Assembly: GCF_024347575.1 (NCBI RefSeq)
Contig: NZ_AP025503.1
Span: 2,108,001-2,172,000 of the forward strand
From: Vibrio pelagius
GTDB lineage: Bacteria > Pseudomonadota > Gammaproteobacteria > Enterobacterales > Vibrionaceae
Direction: 5' to 3'
DNA length: 64,000 nucleotides
Within the stretch, counting starts at the first letter, position 1. Every line of letters begins with the position of its first letter. Positions 9,927 to 20,689 of the stretch are shown piece by piece. A model generated the notes under the pieces. That model ran no database searches and was not told where the DNA came from. It was given only the letters and a program-made list of their open reading frames with translations. The position numbers and the translations under genes were made by a program.

Positions 9927-9954
9927 TCGTATCTCGTATCTCGTATCTCGTATC
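9927..9954. repeat. Four tandem copies of TCGTATC
   Basis: Four exact 7-bp units in a row lie just outside the rluC stop codon. There is no coding context. It is a candidate slippage tract. Confidence 0.9.
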
Positions 9955-9962
9955 TTAAAGAA

Positions 9963-10907
9963 TTAAAGCTTACGCAGACCTGCGATTGCCTTCTCTAGCT
10001 TAGCTTCCATTGGAGCCGAGATATCCATCTTCTCTTCACTGCCTGGGTGTGTGAACTTGATATTCGCGGCATGCAGGAACAGACGGTCTAAACCAACTTT
10101 ACTGGTGTAAGCATCAAAACGGCGATCGCCATAGCGATCATCCCATGCAATCGGGTGACCTGTGTACTGTGTGTGCACGCGGATTTGGTGAGTACGACCA
10201 GTAATCGGGCTTGCTTGAATCAAGGTCGCATCTTTGAACTTCTCGAGCACCTTGAAGCGGGTTTCAGAAGCCTTACCGTTTGGGTTGACTCGAACAATAC
10301 TGTTGACTTCATTTTTAAGCAGCGGTGCATTCACCACTTTGCAGCTGTTTTTCCATTCACCCATAACAAGAGCGAAATAATACTTCTGGACTGTCTTTTC
10401 TCGGAACTGAGCTTGCAAGTGGCGCAGCGCCGAACGCTTTTTTGCGACCAAAAGGATGCCGGAAGTATCTCTATCAATTCGGTGCACTAACTCCAAGAAG
10501 CGCGCTTCTGGTCGCAATGCGCGTAGAGCTTCAATCGCGCCGAACTTAAGGCCACTACCACCGTGCACGGCTGTACCTGAAGGCTTATTCAAGATAAGCA
10601 TGTGATCATCTTCATAAATGATGCAATGCTCTAGCTCGGACACCTTATTCAACTTAGTGCTTGGTACGTTCTCTTCAACTTTCTCTTCCACGGTCACAGG
10701 TGGAATACGCACGAGGTCACCGGCTTTCAACTTGTATTCGGCTTTGATGCGCTTTTTGTTCACACGCACTTCGCCCTTACGTACGATTCGATAAATCATA
10801 CTTTTCGGGATGTTTTTTAATTGGTTACGTAAGAAGTTATCAATACGTTGACCAGCCATATCTTCATCGATGTCGATAAATTGGACTTTGGTTCTAATTT
10901 CGCTCAT
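9963..10907 (-). CDS. rluC: 23S rRNA pseudouridine synthase C
   Basis: Isomerises uridines of 23S rRNA (955, 2504 and 2580 in E. coli numbering) to pseudouridine. The 314-residue protein has an N-terminal S4 RNA-binding domain (about residues 17-80) and an RluA-type catalytic domain. HRIDRDTSG holds the catalytic Asp145, and GRTHQIRVH lies further on. It faces rne, as in E. coli. RluC is distinguished from RluD by the locus and the extended N-terminus. Confidence 0.95.
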   Translation of the reverse strand: MSEIRTKVQFIDIDEDMAGQRIDNFLRNQLKNIPKSMIYRIVRKGEVRVNKKRIKAEYKLKAGDLVRIPPVTVEEKVEENVPSTKLNKVSELEHCIIYEDDHMLILNKPSGTAVHGGSGLKFGAIEALRALRPEARFLELVHRIDRDTSGILLVAKKRSALRHLQAQFREKTVQKYYFALVMGEWKNSCKVVNAPLLKNEVNSIVRVNPNGKASETRFKVLEKFKDATLIQASPITGRTHQIRVHTQYTGHPIAWDDRYGDRRFDAYTSKVGLDRLFLHAANIKFTHPGSEEKMDISAPMEAKLEKAIAGLRKL

Positions 10908-11140
10908 GCGGTTAGTGTATCACTGTCAAATTTGATAATTGAGAGTTAATTGCATTTTTCGGCGCGATTATACCTAAAAGGAGGAGCGAAACTTCTATAT
11001 TTGTTTGATTCTTCGAACAAAAAACGACCAAGATTGCCGCAAAATTAAATATCATTTGATAAATTATTGATAGACAGTGAGTTAGAGCTATCAAAACCCA
11101 AACAAAAACCGTTTTTTTTCGCGCATTCTGATAAAGCAGA

Positions 11141-11169
11141 TTGCTGTGATTAGCGACCACTGCTATAGT
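11141..11169 (+). promoter_or_regulatory. Probable sigma-70 promoter of rne
   Basis: TTGCTG (11141-11146) and TATAGT (11164-11169) are separated by exactly 17 bases. Transcription from here would begin near 11176 and give a leader of about 325 bases before the rne ATG, in line with the long rne leaders known in enterobacteria. Confidence 0.55.
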
Positions 11170-11175
11170 TCACAG

Positions 11176-11501
11176 CTGCTATCTATGGTTTGGTTACTAT
11201 TTAAACAATCAACCATTCACCAGCAAGTAAATGAGTAGATGACTCAGTCAAAACCGTGCTGCATTGGCGTAAGACACCGTTAACTGAGTTCCTTGTCGCT
11301 CTACTCACGTACGCTCATGTTGAGTATTCACCGCCACATCGCGGATCATAGTTCACTATCTATGATGACTGACGTGCCCCAAGAGCATCCCTTCCAGCCG
11401 GGAGGCTGCACCGATAAAGCCATGGGATCAGGCACCATGAGAAACGAAATCAAGCGACAAGAACAATGATGAAAATAAGAAAAGACAATGAGTATTTCTA
11501 A
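11176..11501 (+). promoter_or_regulatory. Long structured 5' leader of rne
   Basis: About 325 bases without a convincing gene, rich in short inverted repeats; a stem-rich patch lies near 11385-11440. In E. coli the rne leader lets RNase E cut its own mRNA and so control its own level. The position and length here suggest the same feedback element, but I cannot align it to the known hairpins. Confidence 0.5.
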
Positions 11502-14500
11502 ATGAAAAGAATGTTAATTAACGCAACTCAAAAAGAAGAGTTGCGTGTCGCTTTGGTTGATGGCCAGCGACTTTTCGATCTTGATATCGAAAGTCCCGGT
11601 CACGAATCAAAAAAAGCGAATATCTACAAAGGACGTATCACTCGTATTGAACCAAGCCTAGAAGCGGCATTTGTTGACTACGGCGCAGAACGTCACGGTT
11701 TCCTCCCTCTTAAAGAAATAGCCCGCGAATACTTCCCTGAAGGTTACACATACCAAGGTCGTCCAAGCATCAAAGAAGTGCTAAAGGAAGGCCAGGAAGT
11801 TATCGTACAAGTTGAGAAAGAAGAACGTGGTAGCAAAGGTGCTGCACTGACTACTTTCATCTCTTTGGCGGGTAGCTACTTAGTTCTTATGCCAAACAAC
11901 CCTCGTGCAGGCGGTATCTCTCGCCGTATCGAAGGTGACGAGCGTACTCAACTAAAAGCCGCTTTAAGCACGCTTGAGCTTCCTCAAGGCATGGGTTTAA
12001 TCGTTCGTACTGCTGGCGTTGGCAAAAGCGCAGAAGAGCTTGAGTGGGACTTAAACGTACTACTTAATCACTGGGCTGCTATCAAGCAGGCTTCGGATTC
12101 AAACGCAGCACCTTTCCTTATCCACCAAGAAAGTAACGTAATTGTTCGTGCAATTCGCGACTACTTGCGTCGTGATATTGGTGAAATTCTTATCGACAGC
12201 AACACTATTTTTGAGCGTGCACAAGCGCACATTCAACTAGTGCGCCCAGACTTTATCAGTCGCGTTAAGAAGTACGACGGTGAAGTTCCTCTATTTAGCC
12301 ACTACCAGATCGAGAGCCAAATTGAATCTGCTTTCCAACGTGAAGTTCGCCTTCCGTCAGGTGGTTCAATCGTTATCGACCCAACAGAAGCGCTAACTTC
12401 TATCGATATCAACTCTGCTCGTGCAACGAAAGGCGGTGATATTGAAGAGACCGCTCTGAACACCAACCTAGAAGCTGCAGATGAAATTGCTCGTCAACTT
12501 CGTCTACGTGACCTAGGTGGTCTAGTCGTTATCGACTTCATCGATATGACGCCTGTTCGTCATCAACGCGAAGTAGAGAGCCGTCTACGTGATGCAGTTC
12601 GTCTAGATCGTGCACGTGTTCAAATCGGTCGTATTTCTCGATTCGGTCTTCTTGAGATGTCTCGTCAGCGTCTAAGCCCTTCTCTAGCAGAAGCAAGCCA
12701 CCACATCTGTCCTCGCTGTACAGGTACTGGTGTTGTACGTGATAACGAATCTCTAGCACTTTCTGTTCTTCGTTTAATCGAAGAGGAAGCGCTAAAAGAC
12801 AACACAGCACAAGTGCTTGCCGTTGTACCAGTGCCAATCGCTTCTTACCTACTGAACGAGAAGCGTCGCTCTGTAAACCACATTGAGCGTACTCAAGAAG
12901 TTAAGATCACTGTTGTTCCTAACTCTGACATGGAAACTCCGCACTTCGAAGTTATCCGTGTTCGTGAAGGTGAAGAGTTCGATCTACTTTCTTACCTACT
13001 GCCTAAGAAGCTAGACGCTCTGAAAGAAGCAGAAAGCAAAGAACCAGCAGAACAGACGATTCGTCCTAAGAAGATTGAAGAACCTGCACTGAAAGGTTTT
13101 GCTGCTCCAGCTCAATCTGCACCAGCTCCAGCGCCAAAAGCGGCAGCTGCAAAAGTAGAAGAGAAGAAAGAAGAGCCTAAAGCACAAGAATCAGGCCTAA
13201 TCAGCCGCTTCTTCAAAGCTATTGGCAGCTTCCTATTCGGTGGATCTTCATCTCAAGAAGAGAAACAGGAAGAGAAGCAAGAAGAGAAACCTAAGAACAA
13301 TCGCAACAATCGCAACAATGGCAACCGTCAACGTCGCGATCGCAATGACAATCGTCGTCGCAACCAGCGTGGTGACCGTAACGAAAACCGCGACAACAAG
13401 CGCCGTCGTAAGCCAGCTCGTGATGAGAAGCCTGAAGAGCAAAAAGAAAATGCCACTCAGCAGCCTCGTCAAAACCGTAAGCCGAAGCAAGATCGCCGTA
13501 ATAAGCAGCGTGACGAGCAGAAGCAACAACGCGAAGAGCAAGTACCATCTAAGGTTGCAGAACAAGGTCAACAGCTAGCAGCTGATGCTCAAACTTCTAA
13601 ACCAGAAGGTCAAAAGCAGAAGTCTGAAGCGAAAGCTGCAAAAGTTAAAGAGCGTCGTCAACGTCGTAAACTGAACAAGCAGATCCGCGTTAAAGACCAG
13701 CAAGCTCAAGCAGAAAACAACTCTGCGAAAGAGCAGGTTGCAGCTAAAGATAAGTCTGTTGCTCAAGAGCAAAAGGTAGCGGAACAAGTAGAAGCTAACC
13801 AAGCGAATGCTGAACAAACAGAACAGGAAGAGCCGAAGCAACGTCGTAACCGTCGTTCTCCACGTCACCTACGTGCAAGTGGTCAACGTCGTCGTCGCGG
13901 TCGTGATCGTCGCCCTAACCCATTCCGTCTACGTAAAGGTGGTGTAGCCTCTCCTGAGATGGCGATGGGTAAAGTGATGCCTCGTTTCGTGCCTAAGCCG
14001 CACCACAAACAAGCTAAGCCTGAAGCTGCGAAAGCAGAAGCGCAAGCACAACAATCAACTGAACTAGAAGCTGTTCAAAACAATGTTGTGATTGCTGGTG
14101 GTTTTGCATGTCCTGAAATGGCAATGGGTAAAGTAATTATCCGCCGTGAAGAGCCTGTGGTTGAAGCTGTTGTAGAAGCGAAAGCTGAAGAAGCTGTGGC
14201 ACAGCCCGCAGTTGAAGCTCCTGTTGTTGAGAAATCTGTAGCTGAGGCGCCTGCAGCAGCACCCGTTGCTGAAGAAGCACCAGTCGCAGACACGCCTGCA
14301 ATTGAGGAATCAGTTGAAGTTGAAGAAACGGTTGAAGCAAAAACTGAAGAGACTGTCACTGAAGATCCAGTTGTTGAAGCTCCAATTGCTGCGGCTAAGC
14401 CAGTTGAAGCTGCACCTGTGACTGAAGAGAAACCTTCAGTAGAAGCGAAGAAACAAGCTAGCTCGCCAATGACGAAAGCTCCAGGTCCTCAAGAGATCAA

Positions 14501-14615
14501 AGAGATTGAAGTTGTGGCAGCACCATTCCGTAGCGAACGTTACGTATCGAAAGGTGCAGGCAGTCAAGTTGCTTCGAACCAAGCAGGTTCTGGTATGACG
14601 AAACCAAACTACTAA
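11502..14615 (+). CDS. rne: Ribonuclease E
   Basis: Endoribonuclease that starts most mRNA decay, processes rRNA/tRNA and scaffolds the degradosome at the inner membrane. The 1037 residues comprise the S1 domain (about 39-119), the DNase I-like site with Asp302 and Asp345, and the zinc link CPRC (Cys403, Cys406). An amphipathic membrane segment ([18 protein letters not shown]) lies near 563-580. A low-complexity Arg/Gln/Lys stretch follows, then the arginine-rich [24 protein letters not shown] occurs twice (about 817 and 869). The tail has MTKAP, like the PNPase-binding end of E. coli RNase E. The start matches the E. coli N-terminus [10 protein letters not shown]. Confidence 0.97.
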   Translation: MKRMLINATQKEELRVALVDGQRLFDLDIESPGHESKKANIYKGRITRIEPSLEAAFVDYGAERHGFLPLKEIAREYFPEGYTYQGRPSIKEVLKEGQEVIVQVEKEERGSKGAALTTFISLAGSYLVLMPNNPRAGGISRRIEGDERTQLKAALSTLELPQGMGLIVRTAGVGKSAEELEWDLNVLLNHWAAIKQASDSNAAPFLIHQESNVIVRAIRDYLRRDIGEILIDSNTIFERAQAHIQLVRPDFISRVKKYDGEVPLFSHYQIESQIESAFQREVRLPSGGSIVIDPTEALTSIDINSARATKGGDIEETALNTNLEAADEIARQLRLRDLGGLVVIDFIDMTPVRHQREVESRLRDAVRLDRARVQIGRISRFGLLEMSRQRLSPSLAEASHHICPRCTGTGVVRDNESLALSVLRLIEEEALKDNTAQVLAVVPVPIASYLLNEKRRSVNHIERTQEVKITVVPNSDMETPHFEVIRVREGEEFDLLSYLLPKKLDALKEAESKEPAEQTIRPKKIEEPALKGFAAPAQSAPAPAPKAAAAKVEEKKEEPKAQESGLISRFFKAIGSFLFGGSSSQEEKQEEKQEEKPKNNRNNRNNGNRQRRDRNDNRRRNQRGDRNENRDNKRRRKPARDEKPEEQKENATQQPRQNRKPKQDRRNKQRDEQKQQREEQVPSKVAEQGQQLAADAQTSKPEGQKQKSEAKAAKVKERRQRRKLNKQIRVKDQQAQAENNSAKEQVAAKDKSVAQEQKVAEQVEANQANAEQTEQEEPKQRRNRRSPRHLRASGQRRRRGRDRRPNPFRLRKGGVASPEMAMGKVMPRFVPKPHHKQAKPEAAKAEAQAQQSTELEAVQNNVVIAGGFACPEMAMGKVIIRREEPVVEAVVEAKAEEAVAQPAVEAPVVEKSVAEAPAAAPVAEEAPVADTPAIEESVEVEETVEAKTEETVTEDPVVEAPIAAAKPVEAAPVTEEKPSVEAKKQASSPMTKAPGPQEIKEIEVVAAPFRSERYVSKGAGSQVASNQAGSGMTKPNY

Positions 14616-14651
14616 GCATTTACTGTTGTAAATTCTCGAGTAAATAGACTC

Positions 14652-14680
14652 AAAGGCTGCTTTCATAAGCAGCCTTTTTT
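14652..14680 (+). terminator. Intrinsic terminator of rne
   Basis: AAAGGCTGCTT pairs with AAGCAGCCTTT around a 4-base loop, followed by a run of T, 37 bases after the stop codon. Confidence 0.9.
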
Positions 14681-14875
14681 ACATGCGTCAACGGAATAAC
14701 GATTAACATATATATTACTCAAAGTTAGGTTCAACCTTGAACTTAATCACATTTTTGGGTAGGATTCGCGCACTTATCTTTTTCGACACTTAGCTATTGC
14801 CGCTCTTTCTTACACCTGTTTAGCTCCGCAATATGTTCGTGTCGGTAAATCCATTTAAAGCATAGCTGAGCACAC

Positions 14876-16423
14876 ATGTTCGAATTTCCACAATTTTCAA
14901 AGCACTCTGTAAAGAATGACGTTCTTTCAGGTCTTACTGTAGCACTTGCTCTAGTACCTGAAGCCGTTGCATTCGCCTTTGTTGCTGGTGTTGACCCAAT
15001 GGTCGGCCTATATGCAGCATTCATCGTCGGCCTTATCACATCTATCTTCGGCGGTCGCCCAGGTATGATCTCTGGTGCAACGGGCGCAATGGCCGTTGTA
15101 ATGGTTAGTCTTGTTGCGACTCACGGCGTTCAATACCTGTTTGCCGCAATCATGCTAGCAGGCCTTCTGCAGATCGCAGCAGGTATCTTTAAGCTTGGTA
15201 AATTTATTCGAATCGTTCCACATCCAGTAATGATCGGCTTTGTGAACGGTTTGGCGATTGTTATCTTCCTTGCTCAGCTTGGTCAATTTAAAGCTCCAGA
15301 CCTCACTGGCGCACTCACTTGGCTTCCAACAGACCAAATGACACTTATGCTTGGTCTGGTAGCACTGACTATGGCAATCATCCACTTCCTGCCTAAGTTT
15401 ACAACTGCAGTGCCTTCTTCACTGGTTGCTATTGTGACGGTGACAGCGCTAGTGGTTGGTTTAGATCTAGAAACTCGTACAGTAGTTGACTTCCTACGTA
15501 CTATGTCTGGTGACGATGCAGCAACGCTTGCAGGCTCTCTACCAACATTCTCGATTCCAGCAGTGCCATTTAACCTAGAAACGCTCTACATCATCTTGCC
15601 TTACGCAGTCATTCTTGCGGCAATTGGTTTGATTGAATCGCTACTGACTTTGACTGTGCTTGATGAAATGACAAACACTCGTGGCCAATCAAACCGTGAA
15701 TGTGTAGGTCAAGGCATGGCGAACGTAACGTGTTCAGTATTTGGCGCGATGGGTGGTTGTGCGATGATTGGTCAATCGATGATCAACGTAAACTCTGGTG
15801 GCCGTGGTCGTCTATCAGGTATCGTTGCTGCGGTTGCACTATTGATGTTCATTCTATTTGCATCGTCGCTAATTGAAATGATTCCTCTAGCAGCACTTGT
15901 GGGCGTAATGTTCATGGTTGTTATCGGTACATTCGAATGGGCAACGTTCAAGCTTGCGCGCCGCGTACCAAAACAAGACTTCTTTGTTATCGTTCTAGTA
16001 ACAGTTGTTACTGTAATGACTGACCTTGCAGTCGCCGTATTTGTGGGTGTTATCGCATCTGCGCTAATGTTCGCTTGGCAGCACGCTAAACACATCTACG
16101 CAGATACTTGCATCAATGAAGAAGGCTCAAAAGAGTACAAAGTTAACGGCCCGATCTTCTTCGGCTCGACAGCAAACTTCCTTGAGCTATTTGATGCTAA
16201 AGAAGATCCACAAGATGTAATCGTCGATTTCGCAAACTCTCGTGTAACTGACCACTCAGCAATCGAAGCGATCGATACTATTGCCGAACGTTACGCAGCA
16301 CAAGGTAAAACACTGCACCTACGTCACCTGAGCCAAGACTGTGTCGCTATGCTGCACAAAGCCGGTAGCTTAGTTGAAGCTAACGTTGCAGAAGATCCTA
16401 TCTACAAGGTTATGTCTAAGTAA
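14876..16423 (+). CDS. SulP-family anion permease with STAS domain
   Basis: Inner-membrane anion transporter of the SulP/SLC26 family, 515 residues. There are about 10-12 hydrophobic segments between residues 15 and 400, starting with [20 protein letters not shown], a SulP signature with GLYAAF following. A cytoplasmic STAS domain (about 420-515) ends the protein. Family members carry sulfate, bicarbonate or dicarboxylates; nothing here decides the substrate. It is a single gene between rne and a convergent phosphatase, with no sulfate- or carbon-metabolism neighbours. No strong ribosome site is visible before ATG 14876. Confidence 0.9.
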   Translation: MFEFPQFSKHSVKNDVLSGLTVALALVPEAVAFAFVAGVDPMVGLYAAFIVGLITSIFGGRPGMISGATGAMAVVMVSLVATHGVQYLFAAIMLAGLLQIAAGIFKLGKFIRIVPHPVMIGFVNGLAIVIFLAQLGQFKAPDLTGALTWLPTDQMTLMLGLVALTMAIIHFLPKFTTAVPSSLVAIVTVTALVVGLDLETRTVVDFLRTMSGDDAATLAGSLPTFSIPAVPFNLETLYIILPYAVILAAIGLIESLLTLTVLDEMTNTRGQSNRECVGQGMANVTCSVFGAMGGCAMIGQSMINVNSGGRGRLSGIVAAVALLMFILFASSLIEMIPLAALVGVMFMVVIGTFEWATFKLARRVPKQDFFVIVLVTVVTVMTDLAVAVFVGVIASALMFAWQHAKHIYADTCINEEGSKEYKVNGPIFFGSTANFLELFDAKEDPQDVIVDFANSRVTDHSAIEAIDTIAERYAAQGKTLHLRHLSQDCVAMLHKAGSLVEANVAEDPIYKVMSK

Positions 16424-16453
16424 TAGCTAATGGCTTTACATAGATAAGAATAG

Positions 16454-16484
16454 AAAATGCCGACGATAAACGTCGGCATTTTTG
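16454..16484. terminator. Bidirectional terminator after the SulP gene
   Basis: AAAATGCCGACG (16454-16465) pairs with CGTCGGCATTTT (16471-16482), with A and T runs on the two sides. It separates the permease from the convergent phosphatase gene. Confidence 0.88.
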
Positions 16485-16515
16485 TATCGGCTTACTAAAC
16501 TGGAATGTCCAATTT

Positions 16516-16965
16516 TTACAGTGATTTCAATATCGCTTCACTCGACTCTTCAATTAAATCGAGCACCAATTCGAAGCCATCTCCCTCTCCATAGTAAGGA
16601 TCAGGAATTTCCTCATAACTCGATTCACCAAAGCTTAGAAATAGAGCCAATTTATGCTGTAAGTGATCTAGACATTGAGATTCTAAGTCAGCTAAGTTCG
16701 CTCTATCTGCAGCTAAAATTAGGTCGAACTCATCAAAGTCTTGTGCCACCACTTTACGAGAACGAATTCCTTTAAAGCTGTAGCCCCTAGCCTCACCAGC
16801 CGCTTTAGAACGGGGATCTGGTGGGTTTCCTTGGTGGAAACCGATTGTACCAGCGGAGTCTACCTCAACCTCGATCCCCATAGACTTGGCTTTAGCACGC
16901 AATATCGCTTCCCCTGTTGGTGAGCGACAGATATTCCCCATACAGACTACCAGTATCTTTTTCAT
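16516..16965 (-). CDS. Low-molecular-weight protein-tyrosine phosphatase
   Basis: A 149-residue cytoplasmic phosphatase. The catalytic loop CMGNICRSP is at residues 8-16 (Cys8 nucleophile, Arg14) and the general-acid motif DPYYGEGDGFE lies near residues 120-130. The length is typical of the family. Some members dephosphorylate capsule or exopolysaccharide tyrosine kinases (Wzb/Etp); no such kinase or polysaccharide gene lies nearby, so the substrate is unknown. It is divergent from cobO. Confidence 0.92.
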   Translation of the reverse strand: MKKILVVCMGNICRSPTGEAILRAKAKSMGIEVEVDSAGTIGFHQGNPPDPRSKAAGEARGYSFKGIRSRKVVAQDFDEFDLILAADRANLADLESQCLDHLQHKLALFLSFGESSYEEIPDPYYGEGDGFELVLDLIEESSEAILKSL

Positions 16966-17049
16966 CCCTAATCACCTGTTCTTTCGATGGTTTTTGATAG
17001 TGTTAACTTAAGCTATGATAGTGCTAATCACAAATTATAAGGAAGAGTT

Positions 17050-17655
17050 ATGTCGACTGAAGACAACAAAGAACAGCGCCATAAGGCCCGCCAACAGAAA
17101 GTGAAAGAACAAGTTGATGCTCGTGTTGCCGCTGCTCAGGAAGTTAAAGGCCTACTGCTTGTCATTACAGGTAATGGTAAAGGCAAGTCAACTTCTGGCT
17201 TTGGTACCATTACTCGTGCTGTTGGTCACGGCAAGAAATGTGCTGTAGCTCAATTCGTCAAAGGAACATGGGACAACGGCGAAAAGAATGTGCTTGAGAA
17301 GCTCGATGTTGAATTTCAAGTGATGGGCACAGGCTTCACTTGGGAAACGCAAAACAAAGCCAAAGATATTGAAGCAGCACAACGTGTTTGGACAGAGTGT
17401 AAGCGCATGCTCGCTGACGAGTCATTGGATGTGATTCTATTTGATGAGCTAACCTACATGGTTAGTTACGGTTACATTCAACTTGATGAAGTTGTTGAAG
17501 CACTAAACAATCGACCGAAGATGCAATCAGTGATCATTACAGGTCGTGGCGCTCACCGCACACTTACTGAGATGGCAGACACTGTTTCAGAGGTGCGCAA
17601 TGTTAAACACGCTTTCGAATCAGGGGTTAAAGCGCTACAAGGCGTCGATTGGTAA
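17050..17655 (+). CDS. cobO: Corrinoid adenosyltransferase
   Basis: Adds the 5'-deoxyadenosyl group from ATP to reduced cob(I)alamin, making adenosylcobalamin (also called BtuR or CobA). The 201-residue protein has the variant P-loop GNGKGKST at residues 41-48 and the conserved ITGRGAH near the C-terminus. A good AAGGAAG ribosome site precedes ATG 17050. It stands alone, so it is more likely to serve cobalamin salvage than a de novo pathway encoded here. Confidence 0.96.
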   Translation: MSTEDNKEQRHKARQQKVKEQVDARVAAAQEVKGLLLVITGNGKGKSTSGFGTITRAVGHGKKCAVAQFVKGTWDNGEKNVLEKLDVEFQVMGTGFTWETQNKAKDIEAAQRVWTECKRMLADESLDVILFDELTYMVSYGYIQLDEVVEALNNRPKMQSVIITGRGAHRTLTEMADTVSEVRNVKHAFESGVKALQGVDW

Positions 17656-17764
17656 TAACCTTCGAACTGAAATCCTCGACTCGGGAAGATGACGGCTTTG
17701 TCCGTGTTACTTCCTATAACAAAGGCGATGTCTTAGAAAACCTCTGTTTTTGACGTTCAAATAA

Positions 17765-17799
17765 AAAAGCGCCACTCTTCATTAAAGAGTGGCGCTTCA
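17765..17799. terminator. Bidirectional terminator between cobO and asmA
   Basis: AAGCGCCACTCTT (17767-17779) pairs perfectly with AAGAGTGGCGCTT (17785-17797), with A-rich sequence on the left. It serves the convergent pair. Confidence 0.88.
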
Positions 17800-17821
17800 T
17801 TTGTATCAGACTTAAAGCAGA

Positions 17822-19924
17822 TTAATTAAACAGACCTTTCAACAATCCATCTACCGCTTCCTTGGTTTTCTCATCTTTGATCTTATCCGTGAGTTTCTCT
17901 ACACCACGATCGATCTCTTTCTGTGCTTTCTGTTTCAATACATCATCGAACACTAAGCTAAACTTAGGGTCTGCCCAAGCACCCGTAACCTTAATTGGAA
18001 TAGTCACATCTTTAAGGTCATCGATACTCTTACCACCCTGTCCTTCCAATGAGCCCACAATTGAGGTACGAACTAGGAAGTCGACAGTCTCATTGATGAA
18101 ATTAGCTTTACCAGAACCCGTTACACGTAGCAGAGGCGATTGTGCTGAAAGATCATTAGTCGATACCCAACCTTTGTCGACTTTTAGTGTCGCCTTCATC
18201 GCACTGAAGTCAGTTTTTTGAACACCTTCAGCCTTATCATACTTCTCGCCTTTGATCTTGGCGTAATTTTCGCGAATCAGTTGTGCTACGTTAATACCGT
18301 TCACGGCACCATCGGCAAAGTTGATAGCAATAGTACCCACGAGATTCTGCTTGATACCCGTTGGAGTTAGGCTCTTACCAGAAACATTTACGTTAATGTT
18401 GCCAGTACCTTCGAGCATATCGTTATCCGCAACATCCATCAGCAATGGTTGAACCTTTACGCCCTTGATTGCTTTCTTAGCTGTAAATGACGCAGGTGAC
18501 TTACGAGCATCCAGAGTCGCTGTCGCTGAGATTGAGCCTTCATAGAGATTAGACGTGAATGACTCAAGTTTCGCCACACCGCGGTTAACCGAAAATGCCG
18601 CTTTTACGTTCTGCATGTGAGCATTGTTGGCTTTAAACTTATCAATCGTAATATCGCCTTTAACATCAAGTGTCTTCAAAGCCGTGAGGTCAGGTTCAAC
18701 CTCTTCCGTGGGCGCTGAAGATTCAGCTTCTTTAGCCGGCTGTGAAGCGGCTGACGAATCAGAAGCGCTCCCCAAGCCTAAGAATTCATCCAAATCGATG
18801 TTAGGGCTATGTAGAGAGAAGCGCACCTTGGGAATTTCAGATAACGTCACATCCGCCTTACCGTCGAGTGCGATACTGTCCGCTTGAAGCTTTTTCAATA
18901 CAAAGCTCAAGTGGCTCTTAGTGAGGTCGAAGCTAAGATCAGAGAGCATATCGACTTTCATTGGCGATTGAGGAAGCGCATCACCTTCAAGCGTAGAATC
19001 CAAAGTTAGCTTATTAAGAATGACTTTTGAAATCGCGCTATCAACCGTCAGTTCACCTGCACCTTTGAGATCAAGCGTCATATCTGCAGCATTACCTACA
19101 ACGCTGTATGTTAAGTTATTGACTTTGTCGAACTCGAACGTATCTAGACCAATCTTAGCCGACTCGATTTGAGTACTCGGATCGCTGAAGGTCGCATTCA
19201 AGTCGATATTACGCAGTGCGTAACTTGTGAAGCCTTTTGCAAGCTTTAATTCCGCACGGCCTTGCGCAGAGAACTTCTGCTGATTGTTCTCACCCGATGC
19301 CGAAAAAGTAGCCGTAGTCCACGTATCAGCCGCGAATTCAGATAGGTTAAACGCCACATCGTATAGCTTGATAAACGAACCAGCTTGTTTGTCATCCATC
19401 TCGAACAATGCATTCGATACAGTCACACCAGCGAGGTTAATCGTCCAGTTTGAGGCCGCACTTTCTTGTGGTGAAGTGGACGCTTCTTCTGGTTGAGTCG
19501 TTGCCTCTTCTGCTGGCGTAGCAGTAGTTTGAGCCTGTGTTAGCGTATCAATATTCTTACTGCCATCTTTTAGAGTTTCTAAATAAAATTGAGCACCATC
19601 CAGCGTAACATTACCGATCTCTAGTTGATTGCTAAAAAGAGGCATCACGGAGATATCAACGCCGACAGTTTCGACTTTGAATAAGTTAGGTTGGGTAAAG
19701 CCCTGCGGATTACGCAGCTCTGTCTTTCCTAATTCAAAACCAATCGATGGGAAAAATTGCCAACTGATATCCCCTTCAATCACAAGCTCTAAGCCTGTGT
19801 GTTTTTGGGCTTGTTCAACGATCAGTGGTTTAAATTGATTGGGATTGACTAACAGTACTAGCGCCAGAATCGCCGCGATAACGACAACAACTGGGATAGC
19901 TATGAAAATGAGTAGTTTCTTCAT
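17822..19924 (-). CDS. asmA: AsmA-family protein
   Basis: Large inner-membrane-anchored periplasmic protein linked to outer-membrane lipid or LPS homeostasis; AsmA-like proteins are thought to form lipid-carrying bridges. The ~700-residue protein has one N-terminal membrane helix (about residues 4-25) followed by the family motif VNPNQFKPLI and GDISWQFFPSIG. Low-complexity Thr/Glu/Ser linkers lie near residues 130-155 and 395-415. Two in-frame ATGs lie close together (19930 and 19924); the AAGGA site is better spaced for the inner one. Confidence 0.9.
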   Translation of the reverse strand: MKKLLIFIAIPVVVVIAAILALVLLVNPNQFKPLIVEQAQKHTGLELVIEGDISWQFFPSIGFELGKTELRNPQGFTQPNLFKVETVGVDISVMPLFSNQLEIGNVTLDGAQFYLETLKDGSKNIDTLTQAQTTATPAEEATTQPEEASTSPQESAASNWTINLAGVTVSNALFEMDDKQAGSFIKLYDVAFNLSEFAADTWTTATFSASGENNQQKFSAQGRAELKLAKGFTSYALRNIDLNATFSDPSTQIESAKIGLDTFEFDKVNNLTYSVVGNAADMTLDLKGAGELTVDSAISKVILNKLTLDSTLEGDALPQSPMKVDMLSDLSFDLTKSHLSFVLKKLQADSIALDGKADVTLSEIPKVRFSLHSPNIDLDEFLGLGSASDSSAASQPAKEAESSAPTEEVEPDLTALKTLDVKGDITIDKFKANNAHMQNVKAAFSVNRGVAKLESFTSNLYEGSISATATLDARKSPASFTAKKAIKGVKVQPLLMDVADNDMLEGTGNINVNVSGKSLTPTGIKQNLVGTIAINFADGAVNGINVAQLIRENYAKIKGEKYDKAEGVQKTDFSAMKATLKVDKGWVSTNDLSAQSPLLRVTGSGKANFINETVDFLVRTSIVGSLEGQGGKSIDDLKDVTIPIKVTGAWADPKFSLVFDDVLKQKAQKEIDRGVEKLTDKIKDEKTKEAVDGLLKGLFN

Positions 19925-20047
19925 CCGCATATTCCTTGCTTAGATTCCAAAAGAAAGTGGCACTACAAAAGTGCCACTTATTCGATAAAAAATAAAGCTA
20001 AGTTAAGAACTTATAACTAAATTCTTACTTTTGTCAGATGGTACCGA

Positions 20048-20689
20048 CTACGCCTTTAACAGCTTAGCGATATGAGCTTTCAAAACATCGATTGCGATAC
20101 GGTTCTTGCCGCCACGAGGAACGATAATATCGGCATGTTGCTTTGATGGCTCAATAAACTGCATAAACATAGGACGCACTGTCTTTTGATATTGCTTCAG
20201 TACAGATTCCATCGTACGGCCACGCTCTTCAACATCACGCTTAACACGACGTAGTAGACAGATGTCTAGTGGTGTATCCATGAAAACACTCGCGTGCATC
20301 AGTTCACGTAGACGTGGGTCTGTTAGCAGTAGGATACCTTCTAAAATGATCACTTTCTTTGGAGTAAGTGTAGTCGTTTCAGAAGTACGTGTGTGCTCAG
20401 AGTAGCTGTATTCTGGAACTTCAACTGCGTTGCCGTTCATTAACTCTTTCAAGTGCTCACACAGTAGGTCATGATCTAGTGCGTTTGGGTGGTCGTAGTT
20501 TGTTTTAACACGCTCTTCCATACTCAAGTGGCTTTGGTCGCTGTAGTAGCAATCTTCCGTGATAACACCAATTTGATGGTCGCCTACTTTTTCGCGCAAC
20601 TCATTATAAATAGTACTAGCAATCAGACTTTTTCCTGAAGCCGAAGCGCCAGCGATACCTACGATGACACATTGATTATTATCAGACAT
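20048..20689 (-). CDS. udk: Uridine kinase
   Basis: Phosphorylates uridine and cytidine with GTP/ATP in pyrimidine salvage. The 213-residue protein has the P-loop GASASGKS at residues 14-21, the EDCYY substrate segment near 45 and [10 protein letters not shown], all family signatures. The order metG-apbC-udk matches other gammaproteobacteria. The asmA gene follows on the same strand after a 123-base gap with no obvious terminator. Confidence 0.97.
   Translation of the reverse strand: MSDNNQCVIVGIAGASASGKSLIASTIYNELREKVGDHQIGVITEDCYYSDQSHLSMEERVKTNYDHPNALDHDLLCEHLKELMNGNAVEVPEYSYSEHTRTSETTTLTPKKVIILEGILLLTDPRLRELMHASVFMDTPLDICLLRRVKRDVEERGRTMESVLKQYQKTVRPMFMQFIEPSKQHADIIVPRGGKNRIAIDVLKAHIAKLLKA

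Noticed and set aside
9927..9954. The 7-bp tandem repeat as a CRISPR or origin iteron
   Set aside because: Units are too short and lack spacers, and there is no replication gene, DnaA box cluster or cas gene nearby.
9963..11160. An 82-codon minus-strand frame at 10912-11160 upstream of rluC
   Set aside because: It has no family resemblance, lies across the rne promoter and leader, and has the hydrophobic, Asn/Ile-rich make-up of translated AT-rich non-coding DNA.
13222..13868. Several long open frames on both strands inside the 3' half of rne
   Set aside because: The strongly biased Arg/Gln/Glu codon content of the RNase E tail removes stop codons in other frames. The translations are runs of Leu, Arg, Ser or Cys with no recognisable domain.
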